Positions 1 through 5,277 of a stretch of DNA of 6,216 nucleotides are shown piece by piece. The notes under the pieces are model-generated. The model saw nothing but the letters and a program-made list of their open reading frames with translations, was not told the DNA's origin and ran no database searches. Made by a program: the position numbers and the translations under genes. This stretch comes from Gammaproteobacteria bacterium. GTDB taxonomy: Bacteria; Pseudomonadota; Gammaproteobacteria; Diplorickettsiales; Diplorickettsiaceae. Position 1 is the stretch's first letter; every line of letters starts with the position of its first letter. The stretch is taken from the NCBI GenBank assembly GCA_013288455.1, contig JABDBU010000039.1, positions 1 through 6,216 of the forward strand, given 5' to 3'.

Positions 1-801
1 ATCCATCATTTTCTGATTTATCTGCGCTAAAACAGCCTCTGTATAATAGCCTCTACCGACACCCGATTGGTTTGTTGCCACCACGACTGTGTACCCAGCT
101 TGGGTTAGCAACGCAATAGCTTCCAAGCTGCCTGGAATAGGCTGCCATTCAGCAGGTGATTTGATATAGTTTTGCGATTCGTAATTAATAACACCATCAC
201 GATCTAAAATGATAATTCTCACGCCTTGTTTGTCATGTAATTCATCTTTTTTTTCCTCCAGTGCGTGCATTAAGGAACAGTCCTTAACTAGTGCAAGCGC
301 TTGCCTAAGCCAAGGGGTAAACTGATGAGGATAAACATCCATCTCATGCTCTAGCTGCGGAAGCGTAATCCAGCGATAAGCACTGACCTCTGCTGGATTT
401 GGCACCACATCGACTTCAGCGCCAACAACGCCCAACAGCACATGGTCGATTTCATTTTCTGTAAGTCCATTAGAAAAATCAACACTGTAGTGAAACCAAC
501 CTATGTCTTGCAGCTCTGCTACCGAAATATTGAGTTCCTCAAAGAGGCGACGCTGACCAGCAGCAAGCATGTTTTCTTGAGCACGAGGATGCGAGCAGCA
601 TGTATTGCTCCATAAATCAGCTGAATGATATTTATTTAAAGCACGTCGTTGCAACAATAATTCAAACTGCTGCATTTTTCGAAAAATAAACACGGAAAAA
701 GCACGATGAAGTAAACGGTTCTGATGGGCAAAAAGCTTTTCAGCATAACCTATTTCCTGATCAAAACGATCGACGAGAATGACATGCTCGCTTGCTTTCA
801 T
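1..801 (-). CDS. idi: Type 1 isopentenyl-diphosphate isomerase fused to GmhB-like HAD phosphatase (C-terminus outside window)
   Basis: The frame is open for 267 codons from ATG 801-799 to the window edge. Residues 1-174 form a Nudix-type IPP isomerase, which interconverts IPP and DMAPP, the last step of the pathway encoded opposite. Seen: metal-binding His26 and His32, catalytic Cys69 and His71 in NTCCSHP, Glu89 in the helix RRLFEEL, and the ENE motif (Glu115, Glu117). After a charged linker (about 175-193), residues 194-267 match the start of GmhB, the heptose bisphosphate 7-phosphatase of LPS-core synthesis: HAD motif I LDRDGVIN (Asp200, Asp202) and motif II TNQSG (243-247). The rest of that domain, including the Lys and DD motifs, lies outside. 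The start is preceded by a weak AGAAGA; an out-of-frame ATG at 808-806 competes. The isomerase call is firm and GmhB is likely, but its substrate in this fusion is unknown. Whether the two are truly one protein depends on an A8 run at 247-254. Confidence 0.9.
   Translation of the reverse strand, partial: MKASEHVILVDRFDQEIGYAEKLFAHQNRLLHRAFSVFIFRKMQQFELLLQRRALNKYHSADLWSNTCCSHPRAQENMLAAGQRRLFEELNISVAELQDIGWFHYSVDFSNGLTENEIDHVLLGVVGAEVDVVPNPAEVSAYRWITLPQLEHEMDVYPHQFTPWLRQALALVKDCSLMHALEEKKDELHDKQGVRIIILDRDGVINYESQNYIKSPAEWQPIPGSLEAIALLTQAGYTVVVATNQSGVGRGYYTEAVLAQINQKMMD
219..259 (-). other. Domain junction with A8 slippery run, internal Shine-Dalgarno and GTGA overlap
   Basis: Read on the minus strand, GGAGG (259-255) is followed by eight A residues (254-247) and then ATG (245-243) at a 9-base spacing. 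That ATG is in the +1 frame and opens an eight-codon reading frame, MNYMTNKA, ending at TGA 221-219. This TGA overlaps GTG 222-220, exactly the codon where the GmhB-like domain (VRIIILDRDG) begins. In the -1 frame a TGA occurs at 244-242, right after the A run. So either slippage direction would release an isomerase of normal length (about 186 or 193 residues), and the phosphatase could be started separately at the GTG by reinitiation. The sequence elements are seen; their use is inference. A homopolymer sequencing error would give the same picture. Confidence 0.5.
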
Positions 802-821
802 GGGCCATTTTCTTCTAAAAT
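792..821 (+). promoter_or_regulatory. Weak candidate promoter for the plus-strand mevalonate operon
   Basis: TTGCTT (792-797) and TAAAAT (816-821) are separated by 18 bases. The -10 box matches consensus at five of six positions, but the -35 box at only three. It would start transcription near 828, about 60 bases ahead of the HMG-CoA reductase start. It lies over the beginning of the divergent gene. No better plus-strand candidate was seen between 802 and 887. Confidence 0.22.
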
Positions 822-827
822 GCAGCG

Positions 828-842
828 TACAAATGTTTTGTA
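828..842. promoter_or_regulatory. Palindrome TACAAA-TGT-TTTGTA, possible operator
   Basis: Two perfect 6-base arms surround a 3-base centre, in the middle of the 86-base divergent intergenic region. The palindrome covers the predicted start point of the minus-strand promoter and lies downstream of the weak plus-strand -10 candidate, so a bound dimeric regulator could affect both directions. I do not recognise a specific regulator site. Six-base arms in AT-rich DNA can occur by chance. Confidence 0.3.
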
Positions 843-848
843 ATCCTT

Positions 849-877
849 TTTATAGACCTAAAGCTTGGTCGTTTCAA
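849..877 (-). promoter_or_regulatory. Sigma-70-type promoter for the isomerase-phosphatase gene
   Basis: On the minus strand, TTGAAA (877-872) and TATAAA (854-849) are separated by exactly 17 bases, each differing from the consensus hexamer at one position. Transcription would begin near 842, giving a leader of about 40 bases before the ATG at 801. There is no extended -10 TG. It is the best promoter match I found in the window. Confidence 0.6.
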
Positions 878-887
878 GTGGGTCCTC

Positions 888-1949
888 ATGCGCTGTAATA
901 GTAGACAACAAGCGGCTGCTATCCCCATGAAGGAAGTAGGTCCGATTCAGGTTTCTAGCGCTGAATTTGACGCAACAGTGATGTTGCCACTTGCCACGTT
1001 TGAAAGTCCTCTGTGGGCATCAACCCATCGTGGAGCACGCGTTTGCACACAGTCGGGCGGCATTAAAACTACGCTGATAGACGATCGCATGACGCGATCT
1101 ATATTAGTGGAAGCAGACTCCAGCGCACAAGTCCATCAAGCCTACCTCGATATTCGCCAGCAAACGACACAACTCCAACTGTTGGTAAGCCAACATAGCC
1201 GTTTTACCAAGTTACTGGAATTCCATGCGCAGATAGTCGGTCCTTTGCTGTACTTGCGTTTTGCATTACAAACAGGCGATGCAGCGGGACACAATATGGT
1301 GACACTAGCAGCAGAGCACATGCTAAATTGGATATTACAACGTCATCCTGCACTGCGGTATGTTTCCATTTCAGGTAATTATTGTTCCGATAAAAAAGTT
1401 TCTGCAGTTAATGGCATATTAGGGCGTGGAAAATACGTTGTAGCGGAGGCATCTATTCCTCATCACTTATGCACACAGCTTTTGAGAACTACACCGGAAA
1501 AGATAGTGCAATTAAATATTAAGAAAAATTTACTCGGTAATATTTTAGCGGGAGGGCTGCGTACGGCAAACGCGCATTTTGCTAATGTGCTGTTAGCTTT
1601 TTATTTAGCAACGGGACAAGACGCCGCCAATATCATCGAAGCATCTCAAGGCATGGTCCATACCGAACAACGCGACCAAAGTCTTTACTTTTCCGTGACA
1701 CTGCCTAACCTTATCATGGGATCCGTTGGCAATGGTAAGCACCTTACATTTGTTCAAAAAAATTTACAGCAGCTTGGCTGTGTTGAAGTTAACAAAATAG
1801 GTTATAATGCTAGGCGTTTGGCCCTGATAGCAGCAGCAGCGGTACTGTGTGCTGAACTGTCACTTTTGGCGGCGCAGACAAATCCCGGAGAGCTCGTACG
1901 TAGTCATCTACAATTGGAACGTAGAAAAAAAAATAGTCTTGGAGTTTAG
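888..1949 (+). CDS. mvaA: Hydroxymethylglutaryl-CoA reductase, short soluble class I-like form
   Basis: The enzyme reduces HMG-CoA to mevalonate with two NAD(P)H, the committing step of the pathway. The 353-residue product holds the catalytic set of the family: Glu39 in TFESPLWAS, Lys169 in SGNYCSDKK, Asp245 in GQDAA, and His340 in LVRSH near the C-terminus. The cofactor-site segment reads GDAAGHNM (130-137), where animal enzymes have DAMGMNM. SGNYCxDKK is typical of class I enzymes (eukaryotes, archaea), although the protein is soluble with no membrane segments. The usual N-terminal ENxIG dimerisation motif is not recognisable; similarity begins only at IPMKEVGPI (12-20). No ATG, GTG or TTG lies in frame between the upstream stop (816-818) and 888, and AAGTGGG (876-882) is a modest ribosome site, so 888 is the best start. 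NADPH versus NADH preference cannot be told. The symbol is used for function only; classical mvaA enzymes are class II. Confidence 0.92.
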   Translation: MRCNSRQQAAAIPMKEVGPIQVSSAEFDATVMLPLATFESPLWASTHRGARVCTQSGGIKTTLIDDRMTRSILVEADSSAQVHQAYLDIRQQTTQLQLLVSQHSRFTKLLEFHAQIVGPLLYLRFALQTGDAAGHNMVTLAAEHMLNWILQRHPALRYVSISGNYCSDKKVSAVNGILGRGKYVVAEASIPHHLCTQLLRTTPEKIVQLNIKKNLLGNILAGGLRTANAHFANVLLAFYLATGQDAANIIEASQGMVHTEQRDQSLYFSVTLPNLIMGSVGNGKHLTFVQKNLQQLGCVEVNKIGYNARRLALIAAAAVLCAELSLLAAQTNPGELVRSHLQLERRKKNSLGV

Positions 1950-2060
1950 AAAAAAAATGGGTTACTTGCTTTGATCGTCTTACCCACACATCTCATCTGA
2001 GTTCATCATTTTCACCTGTGACCAGTCTATCGCTCAGTCATAAAAACCAAAGATTTTACG
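1950..2060. other. Intergenic gap between HMG-CoA reductase and synthase genes
   Basis: This is the only sizeable gap inside the plus-strand gene cluster (127 bases to the next start). It opens with an A8 run (1950-1957). TGGGT (1958-1962) can pair with ACCCA (1982-1986) around a long loop, but no T tract follows, so I do not call a terminator. No convincing promoter pair was found and the longest ATG frame is five codons (MGYLL). The four following genes might have their own transcript start here, but the sequence does not prove it. Confidence 0.4.
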
Positions 2061-2079
2061 AAAGGGAGGATGTTCCTTG
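2061..2079 (+). promoter_or_regulatory. Strong ribosome binding site fixing a TTG start for HMG-CoA synthase
   Basis: AAAGGGAGGA (2061-2070) is the strongest Shine-Dalgarno sequence on the plus strand and sits seven bases before TTG 2077-2079, an ideal spacing. The ATG at 2070-2072 overlaps the site itself, lies in another frame and stops after eight codons, so it cannot be the gene start. The protein matches its family from just after this TTG (VGIDKLAIY). Confidence 0.75.
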
Positions 2080-3252
2080 CAATACATAGGCGCTAAGGTT
2101 GGAATCGATAAGCTGGCTATTTATACGCCACACTATTCCCTAAATTTATCATTGCTTGCCCAGGCACGTGGCGTTGCGCAAGATAAATTTTTAATAAGCT
2201 TAGGTCAAGAAAGGATGGCCGTACCGCCTCCCGGTGAAGACATCGTCACGATGGCAGCCAATGCCGCAAAACAAGTACTACAAGGAATCAATATTAGCTC
2301 TATTGAAATGTTGTTATTTGCGACAGAAACAGGGATTGATCAATCCAAAGCAGCAGGTATTTATGTCCATGATCTACTCAAGCTACCCACGCACTGTCGT
2401 ATTGTAGAATTAAAACAAGCCTGTTACGCAGGCACAGCCGCTGTACAATTGGCTTTACCCTTTTTACGAGAAAATCCTGAAAAAAAAGTTTTATTCATCG
2501 CCGCAGATATCGCGCGCTATGGTTTAAACACCACAGGTGAATCATCACAAGGCGCAGGGGCCGCAGCAGCCATCTTAACAGCAAGTCCTCGTTTACTGGC
2601 TTTCGATCCAGAATACGCTATCCATGTGGAAAATGTCATGGATTTTTGGAGACCTAATTATAGAGATGAAGCGTTGGTCGAAGGTCAGCATTCCAGTAAA
2701 CAATATCTGGAAATGCTCGAGACCTGCTGGATGCGATACAGTGCTCTCTCTGGGCGTCAATTTCAGGATCATGCTTATTATTGCTACCATGTTCCCGTAC
2801 CACGTTTGGTGGAAAAAGCGCATCTGCGACTATTTAAAACAGAGGCTGAAAAGCAATTTCTGCTCGAGCAGCTACAACCAACACTGAGCTATGCGAGACA
2901 GATTGGAAACAGTTATACTGCCTCCTTATTCGTCAGTCTCGCTTCATTACTCGATGATACAAAAATCGATTTAAGCCAGCAACGAATTGGATTTTACAGT
3001 TATGGTTCCGGTTGTATAGCAGAATATTTTAGTGGAATCGTGCAACCTGGCTACCGTGACTCACTACATACCCCCTATCATACACACCTGCTTCACGCAC
3101 GAAATCCACTCAGTTATACTGAATACGAAACATTATATACATTTAGTTATCCCAAGGATGGTAGTTATTTGGAGATCCCTGTGTATAACACAGGTAATTT
3201 TCGGCTCGCTAAGCATCATGATCATCAACGTATTTATACGAGCTTGTTATGA
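2077..3252 (+). CDS. mvaS: Hydroxymethylglutaryl-CoA synthase
   Basis: The enzyme condenses acetyl-CoA with acetoacetyl-CoA to HMG-CoA, the first dedicated step of the mevalonate pathway, in the cytoplasm. The 391-residue product aligns along its whole length with bacterial MvaS such as that of Staphylococcus aureus (about 388 residues). The catalytic triad is intact: Glu84 in FATETGID, Cys116 in QACYAG (the acyl-enzyme thiol), and His238 in CYHVPVP. Other family blocks seen are VGIDKL near the N-terminus, ARYGLN (146-151), SSQGAGA (156-162), FWRP (190-193), and later GNSYTASL and FYSYGSGCIAEYF. It starts at TTG behind a strong ribosome site. Its TGA overlaps the ATG of mevalonate kinase (ATGA), so the two are translationally coupled. 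The C-terminus is close to usual length, with no sign of decay. Confidence 0.96.
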   Translation: MQYIGAKVGIDKLAIYTPHYSLNLSLLAQARGVAQDKFLISLGQERMAVPPPGEDIVTMAANAAKQVLQGINISSIEMLLFATETGIDQSKAAGIYVHDLLKLPTHCRIVELKQACYAGTAAVQLALPFLRENPEKKVLFIAADIARYGLNTTGESSQGAGAAAAILTASPRLLAFDPEYAIHVENVMDFWRPNYRDEALVEGQHSSKQYLEMLETCWMRYSALSGRQFQDHAYYCYHVPVPRLVEKAHLRLFKTEAEKQFLLEQLQPTLSYARQIGNSYTASLFVSLASLLDDTKIDLSQQRIGFYSYGSGCIAEYFSGIVQPGYRDSLHTPYHTHLLHARNPLSYTEYETLYTFSYPKDGSYLEIPVYNTGNFRLAKHHDHQRIYTSLL

Positions 3253-4259
3253 AAGTATTGGCGCCTGCTAAGCTCATTCTTTCAGGTGAACATGCCGTTG
3301 TTTATGGAAGACCGGCTTTGGCCATGGCAATTAGTCAGTATGTCACTGTGACAGTGACGCATGAATCCCTCCCCCATATTCTGTTTGATCTTTCTAATTT
3401 AGCCTATTATCGTTATCTCAGCTTTGATGGATTACGCCGTTTAAAAAAACGCATTAAATCGAAGTATCACCGCTTTATACAAGGCGATCTAGGTATTCGC
3501 GATGTATTAAAAAAACCATTTGAATTAGTTCAATTCACGCTCAGCTTGCTGATGGAAGTCTTACAGCTTTCCTTATCGGATGGCATCAAAGTAGAAGTGC
3601 GATCGGATATTCCCATCGGCTGCGGAATGGGTTCCTCTGCAGCGATCATATTAAGCATTATCGTCGCGATTTCGATGCATCTTCGCATCAAACTTTCAAC
3701 AGAAAAATTGCTCCGTTTAGCGTTACAAGCAGAAAATATTCAGCATGGACGTTCCAGTGGACTTGATTTACGAACCGTATTGCAAGGAGGCGTTGCTTAT
3801 ATGTGTAACCACGTAGTAGAAACACGACGCGCTACCACCATGCCACTGTATTTAGTTAACACTGGTGTTCCTTTATCAACCACAGGACAATGTGTAGAGC
3901 GAGTAGCACCTCATTTTCGATCGCAGTATTTAGGTGATGAATTTTCTAGCGTTACCAATCGAATGGATGCGGCATTACAAACTCACTCTTATTTACAATT
4001 TCAAGAAACCATACGAGCCAACCATCGTTTACTGGTTAGATTGGGTGTCGTACCGGAACGCGTACAAACCTTCGTCGCGCAAATAGAAGCACAAGCAGGG
4101 GCTGCCAAAATATGTGGCGCCGGAACTATTACAGGCGAACAAGCTGGCGCTGTTCTTGTAGTCACAAAAAATAAACCAGCACTACAATGTTTATGCGCAC
4201 AATTTTCCTACGCCTGCACACCCATTGATTGCGAACCGCGAGGATTACGTGCCATTTAG
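3249..4259 (+). CDS. mvaK1: Mevalonate kinase (GHMP kinase family)
   Basis: The enzyme phosphorylates mevalonate to 5-phosphomevalonate with ATP. The 336-residue protein has the GHMP kinase plan: motif 1 APAKLILSGEHAVVYG (5-20) with conserved Lys8, the ATP loop IPIGCGMGSSAA (121-132), the likely catalytic Asp173 in SSGLDLRTVLQGG (169-181), and the C-terminal glycine loop KICGAG (287-292). GEHAVVYG favours mevalonate kinase over phosphomevalonate kinase. The glycine loop runs on as TITGEQAGAVLV rather than the GGGG form of many homologues, a divergence worth noting. A basic stretch at 62-77 (RLKKRIKSKYHR core) lies between motifs 1 and 2. The ATG overlaps the synthase stop by four bases and has only a weak ribosome site, so translation probably depends on coupling. 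The end overlaps the next gene. Confidence 0.92.
   Translation: MKVLAPAKLILSGEHAVVYGRPALAMAISQYVTVTVTHESLPHILFDLSNLAYYRYLSFDGLRRLKKRIKSKYHRFIQGDLGIRDVLKKPFELVQFTLSLLMEVLQLSLSDGIKVEVRSDIPIGCGMGSSAAIILSIIVAISMHLRIKLSTEKLLRLALQAENIQHGRSSGLDLRTVLQGGVAYMCNHVVETRRATTMPLYLVNTGVPLSTTGQCVERVAPHFRSQYLGDEFSSVTNRMDAALQTHSYLQFQETIRANHRLLVRLGVVPERVQTFVAQIEAQAGAAKICGAGTITGEQAGAVLVVTKNKPALQCLCAQFSYACTPIDCEPRGLRAI
4240..4251 (+). promoter_or_regulatory. Ribosome binding site choosing the GTG start of phosphomevalonate kinase
   Basis: GAGG (4240-4243) lies five bases before GTG 4249-4251, inside the end of mevalonate kinase. The in-frame TTG at 4225 has no comparable site and would add eight residues that precede the family's usual beginning. 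The GTG start gives MPFRASAPASLMLLGEYAVLYG-like spacing to motif 1, with motif 1 at residues 13-22, normal for the family. Confidence 0.65.
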
Positions 4260-5277
4260 GGCTTCTGCGCCAGCTTCACTGATGCTACTGGGTGAATATG
4301 CTGTACTTTACGGTAAGCAAGCCTTGGTTTGTGCACTAGACAAGCGCATCTACGTCACGCTGTTGCCACGCACTGATAATAAAATTGAGATTTTTTCCGA
4401 TTCATATCATCATACTATTTATTCAGCAGACATTCAGCAGCTTAGCATTCAACCTCCCTTTCAATTTGTTCTCGGCGTGCTAACACAGTATCAGGATAAA
4501 CTAAAGCAAGGTTGCACAATAAAAATCGAATCTGAATTTTCAGATCAAATAGGACTGGGTTCGTCTGCTGCGGTCACTGTGGCAAGCTTAGCCACTTTGC
4601 TTGCTTGGTTGGATCTCAACGTACCTGCATTACAACAAGTAGCGATAGCACGTTCGATCGTGCAAAGAATACAAGGCATGGGCTCGGGTGCAGATATTGC
4701 TGCTTCCGTCTATGGTGGACTCATTCGCTATCAGAGCTCACCTTTAAGCGTAGAAAAATATACATCGTTATATCCATTAACCGTTCTATATTCCGGCTTT
4801 AAAACGCCGACTTCGGTAGCAGTAAAGCAGGTACGTAACCGTTTTGCGGATCGTCCCGATGTATTACAGCGACTTTGTAACGACATTGATGCCTGTGTTT
4901 CCGAAAGTATCCCGCTGATTGTTCAACCAACCTGTTTACAGCAACTAGGCAATATTCTATTGAAACAACAGGCTTTACTCGTTGAACTAGAGGTCAGTCT
5001 ACCTTTGCTTCAACATATGGTAGATAGTTTATGTGCACAGCCGGGTATTTTTGGCGCAAAAATTTCCGGTGCTGGACTGGGTGATTGTGTCATTGGTTTA
5101 GGTTATTTACCCGATAGCTATTGCTATGATGCACGGGCAACACATTCAACAAGCAGCCATGATAAGGATGTCGATGATTCTACTGCAGTATCGCTTCCAG
5201 CAGAGGATTCAAAAATTCGTGTTCAACGTATCCCCGTGAACATGACAACACAGGGAGTGTGCTGTGAAGCGATCTGA
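4249..5277 (+). CDS. mvaK2: Phosphomevalonate kinase (GHMP kinase family)
   Basis: The enzyme phosphorylates 5-phosphomevalonate to 5-diphosphomevalonate. The product has 342 residues from the GTG start. GHMP motifs seen: LLGEYAVLYG (13-22), the ATP loop IGLGSSAAVTVA (101-112), GSGADIAASVYGG (145-157) with the likely catalytic Asp149, and the glycine loop KISGAGLGDCV (271-281). GEYAV rather than GEHAV and the GSxxDIAxxVYGG block point to phosphomevalonate kinase. Position between mevalonate kinase and the decarboxylase agrees, but similarity alone cannot exclude a second mevalonate kinase-like activity. Odd feature: a Ser/Thr/Asp-rich stretch (about 289-323) separates the glycine loop from the final strand IPVNMTTQGV and looks like a low-complexity insertion. 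The gene overlaps mevalonate kinase by 11 bases and the decarboxylase by 14. Confidence 0.86.
   Translation: MPFRASAPASLMLLGEYAVLYGKQALVCALDKRIYVTLLPRTDNKIEIFSDSYHHTIYSADIQQLSIQPPFQFVLGVLTQYQDKLKQGCTIKIESEFSDQIGLGSSAAVTVASLATLLAWLDLNVPALQQVAIARSIVQRIQGMGSGADIAASVYGGLIRYQSSPLSVEKYTSLYPLTVLYSGFKTPTSVAVKQVRNRFADRPDVLQRLCNDIDACVSESIPLIVQPTCLQQLGNILLKQQALLVELEVSLPLLQHMVDSLCAQPGIFGAKISGAGLGDCVIGLGYLPDSYCYDARATHSTSSHDKDVDDSTAVSLPAEDSKIRVQRIPVNMTTQGVCCEAI
5252..5266 (+). promoter_or_regulatory. Ribosome binding site choosing the GTG start of the decarboxylase
   Basis: AGGGAG (5252-5257) lies six bases before GTG 5264-5266, inside the end of the phosphomevalonate kinase gene. The next in-frame ATG (5306-5308) lacks such a site. 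This supports a start that overlaps the upstream gene by 14 bases and a protein beginning MKRSEFTQIIL. Confidence 0.65.

Noticed and set aside
792..808. Out-of-frame ATG at 808-806 (minus strand) just ahead of the isomerase start
   Set aside because: Its frame ends after 15 codons. The isomerase homology (EHVILVD) follows the ATG at 801, so 801 is kept as the start.
1957..1974. Five-codon frame MGYLL just after the reductase stop
   Set aside because: Too short to support as a gene. GGAG at 1941-1944 is 12 bases away, a poor spacing.
1958..1986. Possible terminator hairpin after the reductase (TGGGT/ACCCA)
   Set aside because: Only five clean pairs, a loop of about 19 bases and no following T tract, so it is not a credible intrinsic terminator.
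2593..2887. Two overlapping frames (minus 76 codons, plus 87 codons) inside HMG-CoA synthase
   Set aside because: Both are out of frame with a gene whose full length matches its family. They are chance open frames.
3032..3271. Plus-strand frame of 79 codons across the synthase/mevalonate kinase junction
   Set aside because: It is out of frame with both well-supported genes and has no ribosome site or family resemblance.
4225..4248. TTG at 4225 as the start of phosphomevalonate kinase
   Set aside because: There is no Shine-Dalgarno before it, whereas GTG 4249 has GAGG at five bases and gives the normal distance to motif 1.
4605..4802. Plus-strand frame of 65 codons inside phosphomevalonate kinase
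   Set aside because: A shadow of the kinase frame; composition shows no domain.
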